The notes under the pieces are model-generated. The model was not told the DNA's origin. It worked only from the letters and a program-made list of their open reading frames with translations, and did not search any database. Positions 16,101-24,321 of a stretch of DNA of 64,000 nt are shown in pieces. Both the position numbers and the translations under genes were made by a program. Source of the stretch: Streptomyces sp. CG4 (GTDB taxonomy: Bacteria > Actinomycetota > Actinomycetes > Streptomycetales > Streptomycetaceae); NCBI RefSeq assembly GCF_041080655.1, contig NZ_CP163525.1:8184001-8248000 (forward strand). Reading direction: 5' to 3'. The number at the start of each line of letters is the position of its first letter. Positions within the stretch are counted from its first letter, which is position 1.

Positions 16101-18980
16101 CTCTCGGTGGACGCCTGTCCCGTGTCCGGTGGCACGGCCAAGTTCGATCTGTCGTTCAAGTTCAACGAGCGTCGCGACCACGACGGGAACCTGCTCGGCA
16201 TCGGTGGCGGCCTGGAGTTCAGCTCCGCCCTCTTCGACCGTACGACGGCCGAGGCGATCGCCGGCCGGCTGGACAGGCTGTTGCGAGCCGTGTGCGCGAC
16301 GCCCGGCAGCCGGCTCAGCCAGGTCGACATCCTCTCCGGTGCGGAGCGGCGGCTGCTCTCGGAGTGGAACGACACGGCACCGGTCCCGGCCGTACTGCCC
16401 GACACCGCGGCGGCCATGGTCGAGCGGCAGGCCGGCCTGACCCCCGACGCCGTGGCCCTGATCCAGCGGAACACCCGCTGGACCTACCGTGAACTCGACG
16501 AGCGGGCCAACCAGTTCGCCCACCGGCTGAGCGAGCTGGGCGTCGGCGCCGAGAGCCGGGTCGCCCTCAGCATGTCCCGCGGCCCGGAGGCGGTCGCGGC
16601 GATCCTCGGCATCTGGAAGGCGCGAGCCGCCTATGTGCCGCTCGACCCCGAACACCCCGCGGAGCGTCGTGCCTTCATGTTCGCCGACAGCGGTGCCTCG
16701 GTCCTGCTGACGGAGACGGGCCTGGCCGGCGACCTCGACCTGCCGGCGACGGCACATGTGCTGCTCGTGGACGGTGACGAGCGGCTGCGCACGGCGGCGA
16801 AGGACCGGCCCGCGTCCGTGGCCAGTGCGTCCGACCTCGCCTACATCATCTACACCTCCGGCTCCACCGGCACGCCCAAGAGCGTGATGATCGAGCACCG
16901 TGGCGTGGTGAGCAGGCTGTACGACGTCGTCGACCGGTTCCGGGTCACGCCCGAGGACACCAGCCTGCAGATCACCGCGCTGGGGTTCGACCCCTCGGTG
17001 CGTGAGCTGTTCGCCCCGCTGTCCGCCGGCGCCGCCGTCGCCCTGCTGCCACCGGAAGGCGCGCGTGACCCGCGGACCGTCATCGACGAAATCCGCACCG
17101 TACGGCCCTCGGTCATCCTGTTCATCGTGCCCTCGCTCCTTGAGGCGGTGCTGGCCGAGGGGGCGGATCCGGCCGTCTTCTCCTGCCTGCGGCTGGTGGC
17201 CACCGGCGGCGAGGCCCTGCGCGCTCCCGAGGCACGGGCGCTGCTGGAGAACTGGGGCTGCGAGGTCCTGAACCAGTACGGCCCCACGGAGAACACGATG
17301 ATGTCGTGCGTCCACACGGTACGCCCGGAGGACCTGCGGACCCGTATACCCGTGGGACGGCCCCTGTCGGGCACCCGGGTCTACGTGCTCGACGAGCATC
17401 TCGGTCCGGTCCCGCCGGGGGTCACCGGCGAGGTCTACCTCGCGGGTGTCGGCGTCGGCCGCGGGTACCTGGGGCGCGCCGGGCTCACCTCCGCCCACTT
17501 CGTGGCCGACCCCTTCGGCGCACCGGGTGAGCGCATGTACCGCAGCGGCGACCTGGCGCGCCGGCTCCCGGACGGTTCGCTCGATTTCGTCGGCCGTGCC
17601 GACGGGCAGGTCAAGCTCCGCGGCTTCCGGATCGAACTCGGCGAGATCGAGGAGGTGCTCGCCGAGCATCCGGCGGTGTCGCGCGCGGCGGTGATCGTGC
17701 GCGAGGACCAGCCGGGCGACCCGCGCCTCGCGGCCTACGTCGTACCCGCCGGTGACGGCCCCGTGCCCAGCCCCGGTCAGCTCAGGGACCACCTGAGCGG
17801 CCGGCTGCCGGACTACATGGTCCCGGCCGCGTATGTGGAGATGGAGACGCTGCCGCTGCGCGGCAACGGAAAGCTGAACCGCGCCCTGCTGCCCCGTCCG
17901 TCCCTCGCCGGCACCGCCGGCTCACGGACCCCCCGCAACCCGCGCGAGGAAGTGATGTGCGGCCTCTTCGCCGAGGTGCTGGGCGTACCGCACGTGGGCA
18001 TCGACGACGACTTCTTCCAGCTCGGCGGTCATTCCCTGCTCGCCGCCCGGCTCATTTCCAGGGTGCGGACCGTGCTGGGGCTCGAACTCTCCATGCGCAG
18101 CTTCTTCGAGGCCCCCACCGTGGCCGGTCTCGCCGAGCGGGCGGGCGTGGACAGCGGAGCGGATGCGCTGGAGGTCGTACTGCCCCTGCGCACCGGAGGG
18201 GACCTGCCGCCGCTGTTCTGCATCCATCCCGGTGGGGGTCTGGCCTGGAGCTACGCGAGCTTCATGAAGTACGTCCCGCCGGGCATGCCGTTCTACGGCA
18301 TCCAGGCCCGGGGACTCCTGCACCCGGACGACATGCCGGCCACCGTCGAGGAGATGGCGGCGGCCTACGTCGCCGAGATCCGGCGCATCCAGCCGGAGGG
18401 CCCGTACCACCTGCTCGGCTGGTCCTTCGGCGGCATCGTCGCCTTCGACATGGCGACCCGGCTCCAGGCGGACGGCGCGGAGATCGGCCTGCTGGCCATG
18501 CTGGACTGCTATCCGGGCGTGCCGGACCACTACCGCGTCGACGAACAGAACATGGTCGCCGCGCTGTTGGACCCCTCCCGGCCCGGAGTGGTGCCGCAAG
18601 CGGGGTCCAAGGAGGTCGCCGATGTGCTGGAGGTCCTGAAACAGGACACCGGTGCCCTGGCGAGTCTCACCGAGGACCAGCTGGTGGCACTGCTCACCGC
18701 CATGTCCCACAACCGGCACATCGTCAAGGACCATGTGCCCGGCCGGTACGACGGCGATCTGCTGTTCTTCCTGGCCACCGAGGGCCGTATCGAGGGCGCG
18801 CCGATGCCCGACGTCTGGGAGCAGTACGTCAGCGGCGCCGTGCGCTGGCACGCCGTCGATTCCACCCACACCGCGATGAACCAGCCCGAGTCACTGGCGC
18901 AGATGGGGCCGATCCTGGCCGCAGCTCTGGCCGACCTTCACGCTGCCGACCGCAGCCGTACGCAGGGGGACGCACGATGA
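13140..18980 (+). CDS. bimodular nonribosomal peptide synthetase A-PCP-C-A-PCP-TE
   Basis: 1946 residues. Domains: A1 about 20-515 (TSGTTGRPKG at 163, catalytic Lys504), PCP1 (GGHSL, Ser568), C 623-1060 (HHIAGDG, His752 and Asp756), A2 1085-1590 (TSGSTGTPK, Lys1578), PCP2 (GGHSL, Ser1632), TE 1680-1935 (GWSFGG, Ser1762; His1910). With no leading C domain, module 1 is a loading module. The ten A1 pocket positions read D F W S V G M V H K, one residue from the threonine code, so Thr or a close analogue is predicted. A2 reads D P R F A G Q M M K, which I cannot assign; Arg where Trp is common suggests an acidic or unusual substrate. The TE releases the product. The start ATG follows GGGGGAA. The stop overlaps the MbtH-like gene (ATGA). 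The first 120 bases use more A and T than the rest. Confidence 0.97.
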   Translation: MPDNSVVNSAFATLLEAFASSVKNFPQRVAIKFGEQVLTYEDLDLRSDVLAADIQERTSLPGRPIAILLERSPEMVIAAIAVLKTGSCYVPLDPESPAARLEVILEDAAPALVLTSDALVRTVPAGHAVLSLDKGRNDDPNRVDKPFLPPVVAPSDRAYIIFTSGTTGRPKGVQVTHENVVRLFAVTDPLFGFGPDDVWSMFHSFAFDFSVWEIWGALLHGGTVVIVPGDAAKDPQRFRALLRDERVTMLSQTPTAFAQLMAEESRNEDRLPLRYVVFGGEALNFSDLAPWFEKYGDSAPELVNMYGITEITVHATHRRVTREDLGREGSLIGVPLPDLDILLLGEDLGPVPDGETGEIVVTGPGVALGYLARPELTAERFVDVSDTDGRTVRGYRSGDLARRLPDGELEYRGRRDEQVKLRGFRIELGDIETALTSLPAVGQATVAVKNVDGERELVGYVVPADGAAPDEPTLRGRLSELLPAYMVPVAFVTLNALPMTVNGKLDRAALPEPDQALPEHRNVGGSGPADGASPRSLREELLCELFAQVLNRPSVNPDDDFFALGGHSLMAIRLVNRIRAAVGLEVAVKDLFEARTPAALAATGATDSSRPALRPRPRPRDGRIPLSYAQQRLWFLQQVHVGSPAYHIPHALHLTGRVDTDALGAALRDVVLRHEVLRTVYPEQDGTPYQHILPPDGVGSPLAVSHTTQDHLDAQVTATARAAFDLAVDLPLRAHLFVLGEEKSVLLLVLHHIAGDGWSLEPLVRDLADAYTARLSRRAPDWAPLPVQYADYAGWQQELLGDEETPDTRLSRQLTFWTEALQGSTEELDLPFDRPRPTAADFSGDLVGIDLDPDLHRAIAQLARTTGTTVNMVLQAAVAGLLTRLGAGTDLPIGIAVAGRTDDVLSNLVGFFVNSLVLRADTSGDPSFVELLQRVRTLSLAAFDNEDLPFERLVEALNPTRSASRHPLFQVMIASQNDMPDDFGLPGLSVDACPVSGGTAKFDLSFKFNERRDHDGNLLGIGGGLEFSSALFDRTTAEAIAGRLDRLLRAVCATPGSRLSQVDILSGAERRLLSEWNDTAPVPAVLPDTAAAMVERQAGLTPDAVALIQRNTRWTYRELDERANQFAHRLSELGVGAESRVALSMSRGPEAVAAILGIWKARAAYVPLDPEHPAERRAFMFADSGASVLLTETGLAGDLDLPATAHVLLVDGDERLRTAAKDRPASVASASDLAYIIYTSGSTGTPKSVMIEHRGVVSRLYDVVDRFRVTPEDTSLQITALGFDPSVRELFAPLSAGAAVALLPPEGARDPRTVIDEIRTVRPSVILFIVPSLLEAVLAEGADPAVFSCLRLVATGGEALRAPEARALLENWGCEVLNQYGPTENTMMSCVHTVRPEDLRTRIPVGRPLSGTRVYVLDEHLGPVPPGVTGEVYLAGVGVGRGYLGRAGLTSAHFVADPFGAPGERMYRSGDLARRLPDGSLDFVGRADGQVKLRGFRIELGEIEEVLAEHPAVSRAAVIVREDQPGDPRLAAYVVPAGDGPVPSPGQLRDHLSGRLPDYMVPAAYVEMETLPLRGNGKLNRALLPRPSLAGTAGSRTPRNPREEVMCGLFAEVLGVPHVGIDDDFFQLGGHSLLAARLISRVRTVLGLELSMRSFFEAPTVAGLAERAGVDSGADALEVVLPLRTGGDLPPLFCIHPGGGLAWSYASFMKYVPPGMPFYGIQARGLLHPDDMPATVEEMAAAYVAEIRRIQPEGPYHLLGWSFGGIVAFDMATRLQADGAEIGLLAMLDCYPGVPDHYRVDEQNMVAALLDPSRPGVVPQAGSKEVADVLEVLKQDTGALASLTEDQLVALLTAMSHNRHIVKDHVPGRYDGDLLFFLATEGRIEGAPMPDVWEQYVSGAVRWHAVDSTHTAMNQPESLAQMGPILAAALADLHAADRSRTQGDAR

Positions 18981-19210
18981 CCAATCCTTTCGACGACCGG
19001 GAAGGCCGCTTCCAGGTACTGCTCAACGGTCAGGGATGCCACTCGCTCTGGCCCGTGTTCGCCGAGGTGCCGGCCGGATGGACCGTGGTGCACCCGGCCG
19101 ACACCCGGGAGGCCTGCCTGGCCTATGTGGAGGCCCACTGGACCGACCTGCGGCCGACCGCGACGGCCCTGGCCGCGTCGCCCGCCGGTGAAGGGAACAG
19201 CGGCGCATGA
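18977..19210 (+). CDS. MbtH-like protein
   Basis: A 77-residue MbtH-family protein with the diagnostic pattern NPFDDREGRFQVLLNGQG, HSLWPVFAEVPAGW and CLAYVEAHWTDLRP. MbtH proteins bind adenylation domains and are needed for their folding or activity, so this one likely serves the A domains of this operon. The ATG lies inside the NRPS stop (ATGA) and its own stop overlaps the MFS start, so it is translationally coupled on both sides. Confidence 0.97.
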   Translation: MTNPFDDREGRFQVLLNGQGCHSLWPVFAEVPAGWTVVHPADTREACLAYVEAHWTDLRPTATALAASPAGEGNSGA

Positions 19211-20469
19211 TGGGCGATTTCGCGATCCTCAGGGATCGCGCGGTACTGGCGCTCTTCAGCGCCCGTTCCGTGTCACTTCTCGGCAACGCCGTCGCACCGA
19301 TCGCCCTCGCCTTCACGGTGCTGCACCTGCCCGGCGGATCTCCCTCGATGCTCGGTGTGGTGCTGGCCGCGAGGCTGCTCAGCCAGGTCACGTTCGTCCT
19401 GCTGGGCGGCGCGTTCGCGGACCGGTGGCCCAAACTGCGCGTCATGGTCTCCGCCGACCTCGGCGCGGGACTCTCCCAGGGGCTCGCGGCCTGTCTGGTC
19501 ATCACGGGGCATGCGACACCGTGGATGCTCGCCGGGTTCGCCGCGCTGAGCGGTGCGGCAGCGGCCATCTTCGAGCCCGCGTCCCGCTCGGCCATGCCCC
19601 AGCTGGTGTCCGGCGACGCGCTGCAGTCCGCCAACGCCCTGCTGAAGCTGTCCATGCGCGGCGGCAGCATCCTCGGCGCCGCCCTGGGCGGTGTGCTGGT
19701 CTCCGCCATCGGCGCGGACAGGACCATGCTCGTGCCGGCCGGGACCTTCCTGTTGTCGGCGCTGCTGCTGCTCACCGTGCGGATCACCGATCCGGTGGCA
19801 CCCGCCAAGGGCGGCCCCTCGCTGGCCCGGCAGATCCGCGAGGGCTGGCGGGAGTTCACGGCGCAGCAGTGGGTGTGGGTGATGGTCTCCCAACTCGCCT
19901 TCGTGAACGTGCTGCTGGCCGGCAGCTTCTACGTCCTCGGTCCGGTGGTGGCCGACCGGGCCCTCGGCGGAGCGTCCGCGTGGAGCACGGTGCTGGTCGC
20001 GCAGGCGGCGGGCTTCGTCGTCGGCAGCGTGGCTTCCATGAAGGTCAGGCCGCGCCACCCCGCGCAGGCAGCAGCGCTGCTGACCATGGGATTCCCCCTC
20101 TCGGTCCTGCTGATGGCGGTGGAGGCGCCGCTCGCGGCCATCGCCGCGGCCACGTTCCTCGCCGGTGTGTGCATCGACGTCTACGAGGTGCTCCTGGACA
20201 CGGCACTGCAGAAGCACGTGCCGCCGGAGGCCCTGTCGCGCGTCATGTCCTACGAGTCACTCGGATCCTTCGCACTGGTTCCGCTCGGCATGGCGGGCGC
20301 AGGTCCCGTGGCGGACCTGGTGGGGGTCGACACGGCCCTCTGCGGCGCCGCAGTACTGATCATGCTGGCCGGTCCGGCGGTTCTGCTGCTCCGTTCCGTG
20401 CGCGGTGTGACCGACAGGACGGACTCCGCGCAGACCGCCGGTACCGAGACCTCGGAGGTGACGGCATGA
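19207..20469 (+). CDS. MFS transporter, probable product exporter
   Basis: A 420-residue major facilitator protein with about 12 hydrophobic segments. The loop between the second and third segments, GGAFADRWPKLR, is the family's motif A (GxxxDRxGRR-like). The closest style is the drug/peptide efflux group that often accompanies NRPS clusters. Placement between MbtH and the thioesterase, with 4-base overlaps at both ends, makes export of the operon's product, and with it self-protection, the likely role. No separate resistance gene is seen in the operon. Confidence 0.9.
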   Translation: MMGDFAILRDRAVLALFSARSVSLLGNAVAPIALAFTVLHLPGGSPSMLGVVLAARLLSQVTFVLLGGAFADRWPKLRVMVSADLGAGLSQGLAACLVITGHATPWMLAGFAALSGAAAAIFEPASRSAMPQLVSGDALQSANALLKLSMRGGSILGAALGGVLVSAIGADRTMLVPAGTFLLSALLLLTVRITDPVAPAKGGPSLARQIREGWREFTAQQWVWVMVSQLAFVNVLLAGSFYVLGPVVADRALGGASAWSTVLVAQAAGFVVGSVASMKVRPRHPAQAAALLTMGFPLSVLLMAVEAPLAAIAAATFLAGVCIDVYEVLLDTALQKHVPPEALSRVMSYESLGSFALVPLGMAGAGPVADLVGVDTALCGAAVLIMLAGPAVLLLRSVRGVTDRTDSAQTAGTETSEVTA

Positions 20470-21260
20470 CCGCTCCCGCCCCCGTCAAGTTCCCCCGGTC
20501 GCTGCTGCGACGCCCCTCGCAGGAGGCGGCGGCCCGCATCTTCTGCTTCCCGTACTCGGGCGTCGGCGCCTCGATGTTCAACCAGTGGCCCCGGATGATC
20601 GGGGACGCGGAGGTCTGCCCCGTTCAGCTGCCCGCGCGGGAGAACCGCATCCGTGACGAGCACTTCGGGACCTACGAGGAGCTGGCCGCCGTTCTGGCCG
20701 AGGACCTGGCTCCTTACCTCGACCGGCCGTCGGTGTTCTTCGGACACTGCGCCGGGTCGCTGCCCGCGTTCGAGACGGCTCTGCGCCTGGCCGACAAGGG
20801 TCTGCCGACACCGGCCGAGGTCGTCGTATCGGCCCAGGTCGCGCCCCATGACTGCCCCAACGACCGGTTCCTCCACATGACGGACGCGGAACTGTCCGAG
20901 GAACTGGGGCAGCTCGTGGTCGCCCGGGGCGGTACACCGCATCCGATGCTGATCGAGCTGACCCTGAGCGTGCTGCACCAGGATCTCGACGCCAACCGCG
21001 CCTATCACCGGCCGACGCCGGTGACCGTTCCGTCGGGCATCACCGTGCTGCACTGGAACGAGGACCCGGAGATCGAGCCGTCCCAGATGCACGGCTGGAG
21101 CGCGTACTCCGAGCGCGTCAGGTTCACCGGACTTCCCGGTGCCCACTACGCGTTCTTGTCGGCGCCTCCCGAGCTGCTGCGGACGCTGCACTCGCTGGCC
21201 CTCCCCGAGGATCCGCCGCCCGCACCGACGGCCCCGGACCACGAAGGAAATCCGTCATGA
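20466..21260 (+). CDS. type II thioesterase with Cys nucleophile
   Basis: A 264-residue alpha/beta hydrolase of the stand-alone thioesterase family that acts on carrier-protein thioesters: IFCFPYSGVGASMFNQWP at the N-terminus, PVQLPARENR, the elbow FFGHCAGS, and the C-terminal GAHYAFL with catalytic His227. The elbow has Cys95 where most type II thioesterases have Ser (GHSMG). It sits directly before the A-PCP gene and the P450, like NikP2 in the nikkomycin system, which frees the hydroxylated amino acid from its carrier. It could therefore release a beta-hydroxy amino acid from the free-standing PCP, or do general editing. Confidence 0.9.
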   Translation: MTAPAPVKFPRSLLRRPSQEAAARIFCFPYSGVGASMFNQWPRMIGDAEVCPVQLPARENRIRDEHFGTYEELAAVLAEDLAPYLDRPSVFFGHCAGSLPAFETALRLADKGLPTPAEVVVSAQVAPHDCPNDRFLHMTDAELSEELGQLVVARGGTPHPMLIELTLSVLHQDLDANRAYHRPTPVTVPSGITVLHWNEDPEIEPSQMHGWSAYSERVRFTGLPGAHYAFLSAPPELLRTLHSLALPEDPPPAPTAPDHEGNPS

Positions 21261-23041
21261 CCGACACGATCGATGCCCTCTTCGCCCGCCGGGCCGCCGC
21301 ACACCCCGACCGCGTCGCCGTGCACGGCACCGATGGCCGGCTGACGTACGCCGAACTCGACGCGCAGGCCGAGCGGCTGGCCCGACTGCTGGCCGGCAGC
21401 GGGGTACGCCCCGGCGACGTCGTGGCACTGTGCTGCGAGCGCTCCGCCCGGAGCATCGTCATGCTGCTCGCCGTCCTCAAGGCGGGCGCCGTCTACCTCG
21501 GGCTGGACTCCAAGCAGCCCACGGCGCGCCGCGACCTCGTCCTGCGGGACGCGTCCGTGCGGGTCGTACTCGCGGACGCGGCCTCCGCGACCGGCCTGGA
21601 CGGCGGCGGCTACACCGTCATCGTGGCCGGCGAGGAACAGGACGCGGCCCATGACCGGTCGTCGGCCCGGTCGGCCCCGCACTCGGGCTCCCACTCCGGC
21701 TCCGACCGCACCGCATATGTCGCGTACACCTCGGGGTCGACCGGTACGCCCAAGGGCGTGTGCGTGCCCCACCGCGCCGTGCTGCGGCTCGTCGTCGACA
21801 CCGACTTCATCAGCATGCAGAGCACCGACACCTTCCTGCACTTCGCTCCCGTCGCGTTCGACGCCTCCACGCTGGAGATCTGGGGCGCGCTGCTCAACGG
21901 CGCCACCCTCGCCGTCGCCCCGCCCGGCGACCTCTCCCTGGGCGAACTGCTCCGCTTCGTACGCGAAGAGCGGGTCAGCGTCATGTGGCTCACCGCCGGG
22001 CTCTTCCACCGGGCCGTGGACGCGGGACTGACGGACCTGCCCCACCTGCGTCATCTGCTCGCGGGCGGTGACGCCCTGTCGGTCGCGCACGTGAACCGTG
22101 CGATGGCCGCGCTCCCGCACACGGCGGTGACCAACGGCTACGGGCCGACGGAGAACACCACCTTCACCACGACCCACACCCTGCGGGAGCCGGTGGACGG
22201 GACCACCGTGCCGATCGGCCGACCCATCCCGGGCACCGGCGTGCTGGTGCTCGACGACCGTCTCCGACCGGTCCCGGACGGAGAACCGGGCGAGCTCTAC
22301 GCCACCGGAGCGGGCCTGGCCCACGGCTACCTCAACAGACCAGGCACCACCGCGGAGCGCTTCGTCGCCAATCCCTACGCCGAGACCCCCGGCGAGCGCA
22401 TGTACCGCACGGGTGACCTGGTGCGCCGGCAGACCGACGGGAGCCTGGAGTTCATCGGCCGCGGCGACGGCCAGGTGAAGATCCGCGGCTTCCGCATCGA
22501 GACCGGTGAGGTGGCGGCCGCGCTGACCGCCCTCCCTGGTGTGAGCCGGGCCGAGGTGGTGGCCCAGCGCCGGGGTTCGGGCGACCGGCGTCTGATCGCC
22601 TACGTCGTGGGCGCCAAGGGCGCCAAGCCGTCCGCTCTGGAGATGCGCAGGCGGCTCACCGACATTCTGCCCAGCTACGCCGTGCCCGCCCTGGTGCGGG
22701 CGGTCGACGAACTGCCGCTCACCGCGAACGGCAAGGTGGACCGGGCGGCGCTGGAGCGCAGGGACACGGCTGAACGGCCGGAGGTCAACGCCGAGTACCG
22801 GGCCCCCGAAGGGCGCCTGGAGACCGCCGTCGTCGGCATGTGGTCGGACCATCTCGGGTTCGACGGGATCGGCGCGGACGACGACTTCTTCGAGCTGGGC
22901 GGTCACTCACTGATGGCCGTGACCATCATCGCCGAACTGCACCAGGAGTTCGGGGTCGAGATCTCGCCGATCGACTTCTACCTCGACCCCTCTCCCGCGG
23001 GTCTGGCCCGGTCCGTCGAGAAGGCGGGTGTCACGCCGTGA
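21257..23041 (+). CDS. free-standing A-PCP didomain (valine-like code)
   Basis: 594 residues: adenylation domain 1-500 (TSGSTGTPKG at 158, YGPTEN at 295, catalytic Lys493 in NGK) and a carrier domain 515-590 (GGHSL, phosphopantetheine Ser551). There is no condensation domain. The ten pocket positions read D A L W L G G T F K, very close to known valine codes, so Val or a similar branched residue is predicted. A-PCP didomains beside a P450 are the standard device for making a beta-hydroxy amino acid on a carrier (NovH/NovI, NikP1/NikQ), and the next gene is a P450. It overlaps both neighbours by 4 bases. A stretch near residues 135-150 is His/Ser-rich and probably a surface loop. Confidence 0.95.
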   Translation: MTDTIDALFARRAAAHPDRVAVHGTDGRLTYAELDAQAERLARLLAGSGVRPGDVVALCCERSARSIVMLLAVLKAGAVYLGLDSKQPTARRDLVLRDASVRVVLADAASATGLDGGGYTVIVAGEEQDAAHDRSSARSAPHSGSHSGSDRTAYVAYTSGSTGTPKGVCVPHRAVLRLVVDTDFISMQSTDTFLHFAPVAFDASTLEIWGALLNGATLAVAPPGDLSLGELLRFVREERVSVMWLTAGLFHRAVDAGLTDLPHLRHLLAGGDALSVAHVNRAMAALPHTAVTNGYGPTENTTFTTTHTLREPVDGTTVPIGRPIPGTGVLVLDDRLRPVPDGEPGELYATGAGLAHGYLNRPGTTAERFVANPYAETPGERMYRTGDLVRRQTDGSLEFIGRGDGQVKIRGFRIETGEVAAALTALPGVSRAEVVAQRRGSGDRRLIAYVVGAKGAKPSALEMRRRLTDILPSYAVPALVRAVDELPLTANGKVDRAALERRDTAERPEVNAEYRAPEGRLETAVVGMWSDHLGFDGIGADDDFFELGGHSLMAVTIIAELHQEFGVEISPIDFYLDPSPAGLARSVEKAGVTP

Positions 23042-24321
23042 GGATCCCCGAAGTCACCGCCGCGGGCATGGCGGCCGTCGACCTGTCGAAGGTGAACCTC
23101 TTCGATGCGGCCTTCCACGCCGAGCAGGACCCGCACACGGTCTGGGCGTTCATGCGCGAGCACGCCCCGCTCCATCGCCAGGAACTGCCGGACGGCCGCT
23201 TCTTCTGGTCGGTGACCCGCTACGACGACGCGTGCCGGGTACTGGGCAACCACCAGGAGTTCACCTCCGAGCGCGGCAGTCTGCTGAACCAGCTCGGCCA
23301 GGGCGAGGCCGCCGCGGGCAAGATGCTGGTCGCCACCGACCCTCCGCGCCACAGCGAACTCCGTCGGCCTCTGAACAAGCTGTTCACCGGCCGTGGGCTG
23401 GCGAAGAGCGAGGATCGTATCCGGGAAGCGGTACGGGCCCTGCTCGCACCGTCGCTCGACGGCGGTGAGTGGGATCTCGCCCAGCGGGCCACCATGCTGC
23501 CCATGGCCGTGGCCGGGACGCTGATGGACCTGCCGGAGGCGCACTGGGCGGACCTGGTGCGGTCGACGGGCATGGCCGCCGCCCCGGACGACCCGGTCTT
23601 CATGATCCGCAACGCGCACGCCACCCTCGCCATTGCCCACCACGAGCTCTTCAAGTACTTCTCCGAGCAGTACGCCGCCCGCAAGGGAGCCGAGGGCGAC
23701 GACGCCATCGGTGTGCTGATGACGATGCGCGACGGGGAACTCACCCTCGAAGAAGTCGTCGTCAACTGCTACAGCCTGCTGCTCGGGGCGAACGCGACCA
23801 CCCCGCACACGGTGGCCGGCACGGTGCTCGCCCTGCTGGAACGGCCCGAGCAGTTCCGGGCCGTCCGGGAGAACCCCGCCCTCGTCCCGTCGCTCGTCGA
23901 GGAGGGGCTGCGCTGGACCTCACCGGCGAGCAGCTTCCTGCGCCACGCGGTCGAGGACGTCGAGCTCAGCGGAGGCGTCGTGCCCCGCGGCGACGCGGTG
24001 GCCGTCTGGGTCGGCTCCGCCAACCGCGACGCGGGCGTCTTCCCGGACCCGTATCGCTTCGATGTGGCACGGGAGGCAAACCGGCACATCGCCTTCGGAT
24101 ACGGGGCCCATTACTGCCTCGGCGCCACGGTGGCACGCCTCACCCTGCGCATCTTCTTCGAGGAACTTCTGCGTACCACCGAGGACATGACCCTGGCCGG
24201 CGAACCGCGTCACCTCGCGTCGAACTTCGTCGCCGGCCTCACCAGTCTCGCCGTACGCGTCACACCGCGCCGCCCGCAAACGCCACTCGGCGGTCACACG
24301 GAAACGGCACTGAGCGCATGA
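23038..24321 (+). CDS. cytochrome P450, probable beta-hydroxylase of carrier-bound amino acid
   Basis: 427 residues with the heme motif FGYGAHYCLG (Cys360), the ExxR pair Glu289/Arg292 and the early DPPRHSELRR motif of bacterial P450s. The oxygen-activation helix reads GANATT (250-255): the acidic residue usually found before the Thr is Ala253, while Thr254 is kept. Start is GTG at 23038, overlapping the A-PCP stop as GTGA; the usual P450 N-terminus follows. From its place after the A-PCP gene it likely hydroxylates the aminoacyl-PCP at the beta carbon, as NovI and NikQ do. Redox partners are not encoded nearby. Desaturation or another oxidation is possible. Confidence 0.93.
   Translation: MRIPEVTAAGMAAVDLSKVNLFDAAFHAEQDPHTVWAFMREHAPLHRQELPDGRFFWSVTRYDDACRVLGNHQEFTSERGSLLNQLGQGEAAAGKMLVATDPPRHSELRRPLNKLFTGRGLAKSEDRIREAVRALLAPSLDGGEWDLAQRATMLPMAVAGTLMDLPEAHWADLVRSTGMAAAPDDPVFMIRNAHATLAIAHHELFKYFSEQYAARKGAEGDDAIGVLMTMRDGELTLEEVVVNCYSLLLGANATTPHTVAGTVLALLERPEQFRAVRENPALVPSLVEEGLRWTSPASSFLRHAVEDVELSGGVVPRGDAVAVWVGSANRDAGVFPDPYRFDVAREANRHIAFGYGAHYCLGATVARLTLRIFFEELLRTTEDMTLAGEPRHLASNFVAGLTSLAVRVTPRRPQTPLGGHTETALSA

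Noticed and set aside
16062..17792. Long minus-strand frame opposite the NRPS gene (576 codons).
   Set aside because: It is antisense to conserved A and C domains, is Arg/Gly/Val-rich and has no motif or ribosome binding site; GC-rich coding DNA produces such frames.
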